Virus record (IMG/VR): IMGVR_UViG_3300021197_000927
Span: 1-26,466 of that record
Strand: one strand, 5' to 3'
DNA from: a virus
DNA: 26,466 bases
The notes beneath the pieces were generated by a model. The model did no database searches. It was not told the origin of the DNA and saw only the letters and a list, made by a program, of their open reading frames with translations. Shown here in pieces: positions 15,888 through 23,513 of the stretch. Positions within the stretch are counted from its first letter, which is position 1, and the number at the start of each line of letters is the position of its first letter. Both the position numbers and the translations under genes were made by a program.

Positions 15888-16225
15888 TAATCTAGGTCGT
15901 CATTCCAAGGCAGTGCTTTAGCATCTGATTCCGAAATCGGATTCTCTTGCTGATTTAACCAGTTTTTGCCTAACCAAATCAACATTGCCGCATTGTTACT
16001 AGTCATAGCGACTTCGTATTGCTTACGCCTTAATGCCATCTTTCCTTGGGCGCGGCCCTTTTCAATAATATGGCTATAATGCTTGGTCAAAGTTCTGTGG
16101 TCAATATCCATTATATACCCCATCTCTTGTGGAGTGCATAATATCATAGACAACTTTTTAAGCATCTCAACATCAATACTATCTTTAAGACTTGGTCTAC
16201 CTGCTTTTCTTTTCTTTTCTTCCAT
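15887..16225 (-). CDS. terS: Terminase small subunit
   Basis: A 112-aa basic protein. KRKAGRPSLKDS at the N-terminus and a following helix-turn-helix-like region (MLKKLSMILCTPQEMGYIMDIDHRTLTKHY) match small terminase subunits that bind pac or cos DNA. The later AMTSNNAAMLIWLGKNWLNQ is a very typical TerS oligomerisation helix. Adjacent to the large subunit with a 1-base overlap. Confidence 0.9.
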   Translation of the reverse strand: MEEKKRKAGRPSLKDSIDVEMLKKLSMILCTPQEMGYIMDIDHRTLTKHYSHIIEKGRAQGKMALRRKQYEVAMTSNNAAMLIWLGKNWLNQQENPISESDAKALPWNDDLD

Positions 16226-16235
16226 AATTATTCCT

Positions 16236-16484
16236 TTACATAAAGTAATTGGCTACTGCTGAACCGACAACCAATAACATAATCGCCCACAATCGTCCAT
16301 CAATCTTTTCAACTTTTTTATCTATTTTTTCTATCTGTCCATCTAAGTGTTTTTGGTTCGTTTTAATCTCTGTTAAATCTTGCTTCATAGCCATAATATC
16401 CGCGGTGTTCTGTTTAATATCTAGTGAATCCTGTGTTGCTTCCATCATCACTACCTTCTTTGTTTTTGGTTTAATCTTATCCAT
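16236..16484 (-). CDS. Small coiled-coil membrane protein, holin or XhlA-like candidate
   Basis: 82 aa when starting at 16484 (MDKIKPK). A longer frame from 16574 would overlap the fibre gene by about 100 bp. Residues 13-62 form a charged coiled coil (DLTEIKTNQKHLDGQIEKIDKKVEKID), and residues 65-82 are one hydrophobic segment (LWAIMLLVVGSAVANYFM) ending at the C-terminus. This coil-plus-single-helix layout is like XhlA-type and phage holin-like proteins, so it could help lyse the host. A terminase- or fibre-linked membrane anchor is another option. No strong ribosome site is visible, so coupling to the fibre gene is likely. Confidence 0.55.
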   Translation of the reverse strand: MDKIKPKTKKVVMMEATQDSLDIKQNTADIMAMKQDLTEIKTNQKHLDGQIEKIDKKVEKIDGRLWAIMLLVVGSAVANYFM

Positions 16485-19400
16485 GGAAATTAACCCACGC
16501 TGTGCCATTGTAGCCTCTAAACTTTTTCGTTGTCGTATTAAAGTAGAAATCCCCCTCTTCACCAGTAGGGTCACTTGCCGCTGTGTGCATTTTCTGGATA
16601 ACTTGATGAGAAACTCTATCTTCTTCTAACTCTACCAATTCTGTTGTTGTTGATGTGCCTTCGTTTCTTAAAGAGATGTGTCCTGCTGGTGTTCCTGTTT
16701 GAGCACCATCATATACAAGATGGAGACCACTTAATGCTGTGCTACCTGAGTTATCAGGCATATCTACCACTCTTAACTCTTGTGATACTTGAGTGAAATC
16801 TGTATTTGTTGTGATAACATTTGTTGATACATCAGCACCACTACCAGAGTTCCCGATAACTGTAATTGTATATTCGCCGGACCAATTATCTACTGTTGAA
16901 CTACCTGATGAACCAGAAACTGATGGGTTTCTTATCTTAACTAAATTGGAACCTATCTGTATTAACTTACCCGTTTCATCTTGTGCGGCGAACTTAACTT
17001 GAACACCGTGTCCTGCTAGACCACCAGAGATATCATAATCCATATGGTTAATTAAAAACTGTGCTACTGGTTGTGATTGGTTAATATTTGTTGTCTGTGT
17101 TATTCCAACGAAAGGATAACCATTTGCTGGTATTGATGCTGATGATATGCCATCATTGCCGGTCAACAGATTCCAACCACCCCACTGGGTTACTCCTGGA
17201 ATAGTTAATCCATTTTTATTTGCGACTACTTCGTGTCCATTAAAACTACCACCCGATACATCACCTGTTAAGTCACCTGTTACATCACCTGTTAATGAAA
17301 CAGTCAATCCACTGTTTGGTCCAATCTCTAAATTCTGTCCACCAAATGGCTTAAGTGTTGAAGCAGCCCCCGAGTTTGACTGAAAGTATGCACCCGCGGC
17401 ATCACCAATCCAAGTTTGTGGTGCTACATTGTAGATGTATCCAGAACCTGAAGCGTTTAGTTCTAATACTCTATTTGTATCTGTTGCTAGTTTGTTGTAA
17501 GATTCTCCCCAAGGATATGTTCCGTGTGTTATTGATAGTTCGTCAATTGCTACAGCACCTGTACCATTTGCGTTAAGGTTTAAGTCACCGTTTGCGTTTG
17601 TTACAGATATACTAGACTCATCAATCTTAATTGACCCAGCAATCGGCCCAACATACAAGTCAGCCACATTTGCGTGAAGATAACCTGTACCATCTGTTCT
17701 TATCTCTAGGTTTTGGTTGCTATCTGTTTGGTTAATCAATGTGCCACTAAATTCTAAATCACCAACATGTAAGTCTGGTGCTTCTAATGTTCCGTGTGCG
17801 TTAACTGTTCCTGAGTTATTCTGTGGTCCTAGATGAATAGTTGTGTCGTCAATAGATGTTGTGTTACCAGCAGAACTAATTGTAATATCGCCTGATGTTC
17901 CGGCTGCGCCTGCTGTAATGTTTAATGATTGGTCTGTGTCCGTGGTTATGTCTATCTGTCCGGCCGCATCAGAACCCAACACCTTATGTCCGTCAATATA
18001 TAAAGAACCTGGTCCAATATATACATCTTGCCACATTTTTGTTGCTGAACCTAATGACCTTGTGTTGTCTGCGTCTGGTACAATATCACCAGATACTTCA
18101 ATATCTTTAACCCATAGTTTATCCCAGATACTGCTACCACTACCAAGATGACTTAACCCTACTGACCCATCCTGTTCTTTATGACCAGGTAGAACATCAC
18201 CATCCACAATAGCATTGGCATTTGTGAATAATCCACCGTATGAGTCAACATATCCTCCTGAGGTCACAATACTTCCAGTGGATGCTATTGTTCCCGTCGT
18301 TACTGCTGTTGTAATTAAATCATCTACATAGATATTATCAAATGGAACAGACGATGAACCTAAGTCAATTGCCGAAGCACTGGATGGTATAATAGCCGTT
18401 TGAAGACTAATTGTCTGGGCGTGGTTGCCGCCACTTGTGTTTACTGATGACGCATCTAAAGTGTCTGTCTCTATGTTTCTGAAATAACCTGTCCTGTAAT
18501 ATTTTGGTGTTGCGTCTGACTCTCCAAGGTCATAAGTATTCTCTGTCAGTGGTGTTAAAGTTTGCGTGGATAAGTTCCTACCTAATTCCGCAATATAAGC
18601 CTTATCAAAGTATTCATTTGAACCTGAACCACCTAAATGAATATCACTATCTGTTATATCAGGATCCGTTTTAAGAGGAATCAAAGACCCTTGTAATCCT
18701 ATATCACCGCCACTAGTATTGTCACCATAAATTGAGTTAACATGGATTTGTGCAAATGGTGTACTCTTTGAACCAATATTGGCACCTCGCCAAAGGTCCC
18801 AGAATGGATATGTTCCTGATGTGCCCCAAGTTGGTGTTACTGTTGTTCCTATCGTTGAGTCTTCAACACCGTTTGCTGAACTTACATTTAATAATGGAGT
18901 AGTTATTGACTGTGCTGAAAGCCTTAAGTAATTAGGCGATACTGATGTTCCGTTTCCAGAGTCGTATAGAACAATACTACCTGGAGTTATTGTTGTGGTG
19001 TCTATATCGTATTGTCCAGTTGAACCATCATCAACCGTAATAGATGTTGTAATGCCTAGAGTTGATAGAGTGCTAATAGCACCACCTGTAATCTGAGCAT
19101 TCGCTGTTGTCATTGTTGAGAATGTACCTGCAGCCGATGTTGAAGCACCAATAATCGTATTATCAATTGTTCCTGCGTTAATATCAGCCGTCGTTGCGGT
19201 TAAGTCATCAAATGAAATTGCTGGGATATTTGTAATATTAACATCATCAATTGTTCCACCAGTTATCGTTACATTGGAACTGGTCATATTTGTAATTGTT
19301 CCTGTTGTTGCTGTTAAAGTATTCGTATTAACATCTTCTACTTTTAAGTCAGCATAACTTGAGCCTACTTTGGCTTCCCACTTGTCTGTTGTTTCATTCC

Positions 19401-20763
19401 ATTGAACTAAAGCGTTATCACTTGTTCCTCTTTCAATCTCTATTCCTGCATTCTCTGATGGAGTACCAGTTACATTATTATTAAGAACAACAATATTATC
19501 ATCAACAGTCATTGTCTCTGTGTTTACAGTTGTTTGAGTACCATTAACTGTTAGGTTTCCTGTTAATACAGTGTCTCCTGTGACCGCTAGGTCACCACCA
19601 ATTGAAGCATCATCTGTTACATCTAAGTCATCACTAACATTTACATCCGTTGCGTTAACTGTCGTACTATTAACTGTTGTAATAGCACCAGTCGTTGCTG
19701 TTGCTGTTGTGAATGTTCCTGCTACAGGAGTTGTTGCTCCGATAACACTATTATCAATTGTGCCCGCATTAATATCTGCTGTTGTGGCTACTAACGATGT
19801 GGTTGACACAGCCGCTGGAGTAGAACCACCAACGACAGTGCCATCTATTGTTCCGCCATTAATATCAGCGGTTGTTGCGGTTAAATCTGTGGTTACAATT
19901 GTTGATGGTGTTGTTGCACCAATGGTTGTATTATCTATTGTTCCGGCATTTATATCTGCTGTTGTGGCAGTCAAGTTTGTGGTTACAATTGTCGAGGGCG
20001 TTGTTGCACCAATAGTTGTTCCGTCAATGGCTCCGCCATTTAAGTCAACTGAGTCTGAAGCAAGTGTGCTAAATCTTCCGGTGCTTGATGTTGTTGCGCC
20101 TACAGTTGTTCCATCAATAGAACCACCGTTTATATCCACAGTTGTTGATGTTAAATCATCAATCGTTCCTGTGTCTACATCTAAATTCGTTGAGTTTACA
20201 TTGGTACTGTTTACTGTTGTAATATCACCCGTTGTGCTGTTTACATCTGTGGCATTAACAGTCGTTATGTTGCCTGTTGTACTGTTTACAGTTGTAATAT
20301 CACCCGTGACTGCTGTAATTGTGTTAACACTGTCTAAATCTTTACTGTTTACATCTAAATCTGTTAATAGTTTTGCTTTACTGAGGTCTATTGATGCTCC
20401 AACTAACTCTATCTTCGCTGAACTGTCGCTATCTGCGTTGATTGTGAATCCATCGGGTGTTGAGATACCTGCATCGGGCAGTTTAACATTAATCTGGTCA
20501 TTATTTGTGCCAGATGTGATATCAATTGTCTTATCATCGTCTTTAATACTCTTAAGATTAAAGTTATCAATAGACTTGGACTTAAATACACCTTCACCAG
20601 AACCAGTGTTTGCCATAGTGACACTCACATCATAGTGACTGACTTCTATCGTTGCTATTGCATCTGGTACTGTGACTGTTACTACATTAGAATCATCTTC
20701 AGTAATTGTAAGATTATAAAGAGTTTGTTCTGTTACAGTGACGCTTGTTACTTCTCCTGCCAT
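16477..20763 (-). CDS. Giant repetitive tail fibre or structural fibre protein
   Basis: A 1428-aa, very T, D, S, N, G-rich protein. About residues 150-360 hold repeats of about 30 aa on the theme TATTADINAGTIDNTTIGAT and variants. DDASIGGDLAVTGDTVLTGN and VDDNIVVLNNNVTGTPSENAG near 370-450 are well known from marine phage fibres. Many later NTYDLGESDATPKYYRTGYF-type repeats suggest a long beta-helical shaft. The C-terminal GDFYFNTTTKKFRGYNGTAW is shared with the 358-aa fibre. It lies upstream of the terminase genes with a fibre-adaptor gene (20774-21109). It overlaps the next gene by 8 bp. The exact place in the virion cannot be read from sequence. Confidence 0.85.
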   Translation of the reverse strand: MAGEVTSVTVTEQTLYNLTITEDDSNVVTVTVPDAIATIEVSHYDVSVTMANTGSGEGVFKSKSIDNFNLKSIKDDDKTIDITSGTNNDQINVKLPDAGISTPDGFTINADSDSSAKIELVGASIDLSKAKLLTDLDVNSKDLDSVNTITAVTGDITTVNSTTGNITTVNATDVNSTTGDITTVNSTNVNSTNLDVDTGTIDDLTSTTVDINGGSIDGTTVGATTSSTGRFSTLASDSVDLNGGAIDGTTIGATTPSTIVTTNLTATTADINAGTIDNTTIGATTPSTIVTTDLTATTADINGGTIDGTVVGGSTPAAVSTTSLVATTADINAGTIDNSVIGATTPVAGTFTTATATTGAITTVNSTTVNATDVNVSDDLDVTDDASIGGDLAVTGDTVLTGNLTVNGTQTTVNTETMTVDDNIVVLNNNVTGTPSENAGIEIERGTSDNALVQWNETTDKWEAKVGSSYADLKVEDVNTNTLTATTGTITNMTSSNVTITGGTIDDVNITNIPAISFDDLTATTADINAGTIDNTIIGASTSAAGTFSTMTTANAQITGGAISTLSTLGITTSITVDDGSTGQYDIDTTTITPGSIVLYDSGNGTSVSPNYLRLSAQSITTPLLNVSSANGVEDSTIGTTVTPTWGTSGTYPFWDLWRGANIGSKSTPFAQIHVNSIYGDNTSGGDIGLQGSLIPLKTDPDITDSDIHLGGSGSNEYFDKAYIAELGRNLSTQTLTPLTENTYDLGESDATPKYYRTGYFRNIETDTLDASSVNTSGGNHAQTISLQTAIIPSSASAIDLGSSSVPFDNIYVDDLITTAVTTGTIASTGSIVTSGGYVDSYGGLFTNANAIVDGDVLPGHKEQDGSVGLSHLGSGSSIWDKLWVKDIEVSGDIVPDADNTRSLGSATKMWQDVYIGPGSLYIDGHKVLGSDAAGQIDITTDTDQSLNITAGAAGTSGDITISSAGNTTSIDDTTIHLGPQNNSGTVNAHGTLEAPDLHVGDLEFSGTLINQTDSNQNLEIRTDGTGYLHANVADLYVGPIAGSIKIDESSISVTNANGDLNLNANGTGAVAIDELSITHGTYPWGESYNKLATDTNRVLELNASGSGYIYNVAPQTWIGDAAGAYFQSNSGAASTLKPFGGQNLEIGPNSGLTVSLTGDVTGDLTGDVSGGSFNGHEVVANKNGLTIPGVTQWGGWNLLTGNDGISSASIPANGYPFVGITQTTNINQSQPVAQFLINHMDYDISGGLAGHGVQVKFAAQDETGKLIQIGSNLVKIRNPSVSGSSGSSTVDNWSGEYTITVIGNSGSGADVSTNVITTNTDFTQVSQELRVVDMPDNSGSTALSGLHLVYDGAQTGTPAGHISLRNEGTSTTTELVELEEDRVSHQVIQKMHTAASDPTGEEGDFYFNTTTKKFRGYNGTAWVNFHG
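19700..20140 (-). repeat. Imperfect tandem repeats of about 90 bp inside the fibre gene
   Basis: The DNA encoding the TADINxGTIDxTxIGATTPxT protein motif recurs four to five times with unit length near 90-105 bp. Unit strings such as GTTGTTGCACCAAT and ATTATCTATTGTTCC recur. Such repeats let fibre length change by recombination and can also cause assembly collapse. Confidence 0.75.
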
Positions 20764-20773
20764 TTTTCTCTCC

Positions 20774-21109
20774 TTATCGTGTTACATTTGACTTGATGTT
20801 TACGAATCCTTCTAATAGCCTGACCACATCATTGTTTGCTTGTGTCATCTCTACATCATATACGCACTGTTGTGCCGGTAATAATGCTGTATTGGTTGAT
20901 GTCATCTTCCAAGTGAATTGTCCTTGTGTTGCGTTTGTTACTTCAAAAGTAAATGTTCCTGCTACTGTACCACTCAGTGCTGTTGTTCTCACTTGCCCAG
21001 CAAATGAACAACCAGATATATCAACAACTGTTCCGCTATCGTCTTTTAGTGTTAATGCTCTATTGAATGTGGCACCTTGGTCCATATCAAAGTCATATTT
21101 TGCTGACAT
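20774..21109 (-). CDS. Fibre-associated or baseplate-type protein
   Basis: A 111-aa protein beginning with YDFDMDQGATFNRALTLKDDSGTVVDISG, a beta-rich pattern (x-QGATF-x-x-x-L-x-x-DxxGxxxDLxG) frequent in small phage proteins next to tail fibres. The middle holds paired strands (FTFEVTNATQGQFTWKMTS), followed by CVYDVEMTQANNDVVRLLEGFVNI. It directly precedes the 1428-aa fibre (10-bp gap) and has an AGGAG site. It likely attaches or caps the fibre. Confidence 0.75.
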   Translation of the reverse strand: MSAKYDFDMDQGATFNRALTLKDDSGTVVDISGCSFAGQVRTTALSGTVAGTFTFEVTNATQGQFTWKMTSTNTALLPAQQCVYDVEMTQANNDVVRLLEGFVNIKSNVTR

Positions 21110-21118
21110 AATGTTCTC

Positions 21119-21241
21119 CTAGAATATCATATTAAATAAATGAACTGCCATCCAAGAAAAGAACGCAATATAAGATATTGCCAACATTCCGTTAATCATT
21201 CTTAACATATTCGTTAATAGTTTTTGGTTTTCTTCATTCAT
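21119..21241 (-). CDS. Small membrane protein (40 aa)
   Basis: A 40-aa ORF with ATG at 21241 and an AGGAG site 10 bp upstream, ending in TAG whose bases flow into the AGGAG of the next gene. Residues 1-18 are polar (NEENQKLLTNMLRMING) and residues 19-40 form one hydrophobic helix (MLAISYIAFFSWMAVHLF). A holin or pinholin-like role is possible. It is too short to recognise by family. Confidence 0.6.
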   Translation of the reverse strand: MNEENQKLLTNMLRMINGMLAISYIAFFSWMAVHLFNMIF

Positions 21242-21346
21242 TGGGGTTTTTCTCCTGTGTAATAGTATTTATGTTATCTGCTAAAGACCATCTCTGATAT
21301 ACGGTTATTTGTTCTAAATACAGGGATGAGTAGGTTTCGGCACCGA

Positions 21347-21440
21347 CTTATCATACTGTCAAAGGTGATAAGGGTATGAGTTAATCCTTTTTCTCATACC
21401 CTTTTCATTGTCTTCTATATGAGAGAATGTTAATTCTCTC
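21347..21440. terminator. Three hairpins in the 200-bp gap before the fibre operon
   Basis: In the gap 21242-21442, three perfect stems occur: 21347-21353/21366-21372 (7 bp), 21372-21380/21393-21401 (9 bp, GGGTATGAG/CTCATACCC) and 21421-21428/21433-21440 (8 bp). On the plus strand the 9-bp stem is followed by TTTTC and the 8-bp stem leads into CGTTATTTTTT. Minus transcripts lack strong U-tails. They may separate the HNH genes from the fibre operon, or form a small structured RNA. I find no gene in the gap and no clear promoter. Confidence 0.5.
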
Positions 21441-21442
21441 CG

Positions 21443-21475
21443 TTATTTTTTCTTAGGTTTCTTCTTGTAAGCCAT
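21443..21475 (-). CDS. Ten-codon lysine-rich mini-ORF
   Basis: MAYKKKPKKK, with a GGAG site 8 bp upstream of ATG 21475 and stop TAA at 21443, overlapping the 3' end of the HNH gene in another frame. The good ribosome site and a clean stop make translation plausible. A chance ORF from an A-rich stretch is equally possible. Confidence 0.35.
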   Translation of the reverse strand: MAYKKKPKKK

Positions 21476-21947
21476 TTTTTTTCTCCAAATACTTTTTTGC
21501 TCTTTCCATCATCCTATAAATCATCTGATGGTTACACTCGTAATCTTTACAGAGTTGCTTGACTACATATTTTCCTTCAAGACCACCCAACGCATTATAA
21601 TCATCTAATATCCGAACACAATCTTGGTCACTAAATCTCGGCGATGTTCCAAAGTCCTGATACCGTCTATTCATCACTTCAGTATGAGTCTGCATAATTA
21701 AATGTTCCGGATTAGCACATAACTTGTTTCTACAAGTATTCCCTATTCTTAACCCCAAATCAAAAGCCGCATCACCAAAGATACCACTCTCTATTGCCAT
21801 CACACGCTGAATAGTTCTCATCTTTTCTTTATGCCTGACGAAGCCATATCCTTGACGGTGTTTAGCACCAATCCAATGCCAACATCCTGTAATCTCATCT
21901 TTTCTACTTCTCTTTTCTATCAATCTGACATAATTATGTGTAGTCAT
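21453..21947 (-). CDS. HNH endonuclease with C-terminal DNA-binding region
   Basis: A 164-aa protein starting at 21947 after AAAGGAGAAAAT. GCWHWIGAKHRQGYG (21-35) and NTCRNKLCANPEHL (70-83) make the zinc-knuckle HNH core (C72, C77, N79, P80, H82) of phage and homing-type HNH nucleases. The C-terminal part (FSDQDCVRILDDYNALGG... VVKQLCKDYECNHQMIYRMM) looks like a helix-turn-helix. A longer upstream frame from 22082 would overlap the next HNH gene and has no ribosome site. Free-standing homing nuclease or packaging-related nickase are both possible. Confidence 0.8.
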   Translation of the reverse strand: MTTHNYVRLIEKRSRKDEITGCWHWIGAKHRQGYGFVRHKEKMRTIQRVMAIESGIFGDAAFDLGLRIGNTCRNKLCANPEHLIMQTHTEVMNRRYQDFGTSPRFSDQDCVRILDDYNALGGLEGKYVVKQLCKDYECNHQMIYRMMERAKKYLEKKNGLQEET

Positions 21948-21978
21948 ATTTTCTCCTTTTATTCTATTATTTATCTTT

Positions 21979-22410
21979 TTATTTAAGGTGCTTCCAAGAT
22001 GTTCTCGTGTTAATCCTAGAAACTTGAGCCTGAGAGATACCATATATGGCACCAATCTCATACTGATACATCCCTGAGTCACACAGTTCTCTAATCTCTT
22101 GGCATTCTTCTTCTGTTATCGTAGCAAACTGTCTTTTCTCTCTCACCTTCTGAGCAACTTGGTCTCTCTGGTGTCCTATGGTTAAATGAACAGGGTTACA
22201 ACATTGTGGGCGACCGCAAGTGTGGTGAACTTGAACATAGTCAATGTTAACACCCTCTAACACCATGGCTAACCGATGCGTCTTCCACAACTTGCCGTCT
22301 ATCCGAGTTAAACCATAACCACAAGTGTGGATAGAACCGACCCAATCTAAACATTCACCGTGTGGTACCAAAAGGTCATAGAAATCTTGTTTTGTATAAT
22401 TCTTTTTCAT
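21979..22410 (-). CDS. HNH endonuclease, paralogue
   Basis: A 143-aa protein starting at 22410 with GGAGATAAG before the ATG. CLDWVGSIHTCGYGLTR (20-36), HHTCGRPQCCNPVHL (62-76) and a C-terminal helix-turn-helix (ITEEECQEIRELCDSGMYQYEIGAIYGISQAQVSRI) mirror the layout of the neighbouring HNH gene, so the two are likely a tandem pair of diverged copies. They may be homing elements. A phage-encoded role in packaging cannot be excluded. Confidence 0.8.
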   Translation of the reverse strand: MKKNYTKQDFYDLLVPHGECLDWVGSIHTCGYGLTRIDGKLWKTHRLAMVLEGVNIDYVQVHHTCGRPQCCNPVHLTIGHQRDQVAQKVREKRQFATITEEECQEIRELCDSGMYQYEIGAIYGISQAQVSRINTRTSWKHLK

Positions 22411-22491
22411 CTTATCTCCAAATATAGTCAACACTATCGAAATTGTCCGCCGCCGTCCAAGGGTGTAGTGTTGTAGTAGAAACTGCCGAAC

Positions 22492-22514
22492 CTCAGGCAT
22501 CGTTGTCCTGAGGA
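22492..22514. terminator. Hairpin between HNH gene and 51-aa gene
   Basis: Bases 22492-22498 and 22508-22514 form a perfect 7-bp stem (CCTCAGG/CCTGAGG) with a 9-nt loop. It lies in the 127-bp gap between the 51-aa gene and the second HNH gene. No U-tract follows on either strand. Possibly a weak terminator or leader element of the HNH mRNA. Confidence 0.4.
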
Positions 22515-22537
22515 ACTATGGTGGCACGGTGGCTAGA

Positions 22538-22693
22538 TTATTTGCCTGACTTTGCCAATAGTTTTTTTATTTTTCTTTCTTGTCTTCGTCTGGCTAATCG
22601 TGGCGGTTCTTGAAAGACACGGCCATTCATCTCAACACCGAACCCTGTTTGCTTTGCTAAATTGTTTATTAAACTTCCTCTTCCTTTTTTCAT
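22538..22693 (-). CDS. Small basic protein (51 aa)
   Basis: A 51-aa ORF from ATG 22693 with GGAG seven bases upstream. It begins MKKGRGSLINNLAKQTGFG and ends in a very basic tail (RRRQERKIKKLLAKSGK). It is preceded by a structured leader. Function is unknown. A nucleic-acid-binding role follows only from charge. Confidence 0.7.
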   Translation of the reverse strand: MKKGRGSLINNLAKQTGFGVEMNGRVFQEPPRLARRRQERKIKKLLAKSGK

Positions 22694-22715
22694 ATTAAAT
22701 CTCCAATTAAATTAA

Positions 22716-22872
22716 AAAGTGGTCCACTTTCGACAACAAGTGTGAACCAAACTCGCACTCAATGAGGAATATTATTCTCATTTGCCTAAAGGGGTAGGAT
22801 TAAAACGGCAGTCTTATTAAGGAACCTACCCCAATTATTGGCCGCACTCGCGGCCCATAATCACTCTCGTGA
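22716..22872 (-). promoter_or_regulatory. Highly structured leader, possible cis-regulatory RNA
   Basis: Between the 108-aa gene (stop 22873) and the 51-aa gene, five hairpins follow each other in the minus transcript. They are 22872-22869/22864-22861 with a GAGA (GNRA) loop; 22855-22850/22845-22840 (6 bp GGCCGC); 22832-22825/22798-22791 (8 bp GGGGTAGG/CCTACCCC); 22782-22777/22766-22761 (6 bp AATGAG/CTCATT); and 22730-22725/22721-22716 (6 bp, followed by a run of U). The last resembles a terminator just before the ribosome site, so attenuation is possible. I do not recognise a known riboswitch. Confidence 0.55.
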
Positions 22873-23199
22873 CTATATCTTTAACTCCTTGGTTAATAAA
22901 GCAAGGAACCCATCACTATGGTACCCTTTATCTTCGTTAATCAACCCTAAGACTTTATCAATACCATCGTGTGTTTCAAGTTCGCAATCACGCAGATGGT
23001 CCGTATAATAATCTAATAAGTTTTCTAACTTCATTGGCTTTTCATTTAACTGAAGCATATACTCCGAGTGATAACCAAATGGTGTTAAGTAATATTTTTC
23101 TTCATCATTGGCTTTAATCACCGTTACATAACCATGTTTTATATCATAGTCAAATAACACTTTCTTGCCAATCTCTCTTAATTCTTTTTCCGTCTTCAT
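22873..23199 (-). CDS. Hypothetical protein (108 aa)
   Basis: A 108-aa mixed alpha/beta protein (VTVIKANDEEKYYLTPFGYHSEYMLQ, LENLLDYYTDHLRDCE). No domain is recognised, and no signal or membrane segment is seen. The start at 23199 follows GGAGATATA. It is the first gene after the array of tandem promoters (23248-23588), so it and the genes behind it may be expressed strongly or under several controls. Confidence 0.75.
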   Translation of the reverse strand: MKTEKELREIGKKVLFDYDIKHGYVTVIKANDEEKYYLTPFGYHSEYMLQLNEKPMKLENLLDYYTDHLRDCELETHDGIDKVLGLINEDKGYHSDGFLALLTKELKI

Positions 23200-23247
23200 A
23201 TTATATCTCCGTTATAAAGCAAGAACCATTTCTCACTTCATACATAT

Positions 23248-23276
23248 ATTATAACACTAAATACAATTAAAGTCAA
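23248..23276 (-). promoter_or_regulatory. Sigma-70 promoter P0
   Basis: Minus strand TTGACT (23276-23271), 17-bp spacer, TATAAT (23253-23248). The start is expected near 23241, about 42 bp before the 108-aa gene. Its leader resembles that of the promoter at 25543-25570. Confidence 0.85.
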
Positions 23277-23334
23277 GTTTTTTATACATTATTTTTAATA
23301 TAAATGGTGGCATTATCCATCGTCCATCACTTCT

Positions 23335-23362
23335 ATTATATCACACTTAGCGCCACTGTCAA
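23335..23362 (-). promoter_or_regulatory. Sigma-70 promoter P1
   Basis: Minus strand TTGACA (23362-23357), 16-bp spacer, TATAAT (23340-23335). The -35 sits in GTTGACAGTGGCG, shared exactly with P2 and P3. Unlike them it has no GGTCGACC at its start site. Confidence 0.85.
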
Positions 23363-23403
23363 CTTTAATTGCGCCGTGCGGCACATTATTTTCACTGTAT
23401 AGA

Positions 23404-23422
23404 CCTAAATGTTCCATTTAGG
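23404..23422. repeat. Hairpin repeat copy 1 (CCTAAATG stem)
   Basis: Perfect 8-bp stem CCTAAATG/CATTTAGG with a TTC loop. A second copy with the same stem and flanks (TATAGA, GCTCC) lies at 23598-23618. Both lie upstream of a GTTGACAGTGGCG promoter, so they may be terminators or protein-binding sites of a duplicated module. Confidence 0.7.
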
Positions 23423-23437
23423 CTCCTACCTGAATAA

Positions 23438-23445
23438 GGTCGACC
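23438..23445. promoter_or_regulatory. GGTCGACC palindrome at P2 start, operator candidate
   Basis: Eight-base palindrome overlapping the expected P2 start (about 23444), immediately after the -10 box. The same element occurs at the same distance from P3. A repressor operator is the simplest reading. Confidence 0.5.
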
Positions 23446-23450
23446 AGTCT

Positions 23451-23478
23451 ATTATAACATACAATTCGCCACTGTCAA
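23451..23478 (-). promoter_or_regulatory. Sigma-70 promoter P2
   Basis: Minus strand TTGACA (23478-23473), 16-bp spacer, TATAAT (23456-23451). Near-copy of P3 in the shared GTTGACAGTGGCG block and the ACTGGTCGACC block after the -10. Confidence 0.9.
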
Positions 23479-23513
23479 CCATAATAAAGAAATTATTTTT
23501 CACAGTGCCTGTT

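Noticed and set aside
16485-16574. N-terminal extension of the coiled-coil membrane protein
   Set aside because: It would overlap the fibre gene by about 100 bp and lacks a ribosome site. The start at 16484 gives a more usual overlap.
19571-20635. Long plus-strand ORF of 354 codons
   Set aside because: Antisense shadow of the low-complexity fibre gene. The protein is a valine/serine-rich translation of the repeats with no ribosome site.
21335-21350. GGCACCGA/AAGTCGGTGC-like string resembling the tail of a Cas9 tracrRNA
   Set aside because: Only about 8-10 bases match, and no repeat array, anti-repeat or cas gene is present.
21948-22082. Upstream extension of the first HNH gene
   Set aside because: It overlaps the second HNH gene, whereas an AAAGGAG site directly precedes the ATG at 21947.
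22761-22782. Second possible Fur box
   Set aside because: Only about 10 of 16 positions agree. The sequence is better explained as one of the leader hairpins.
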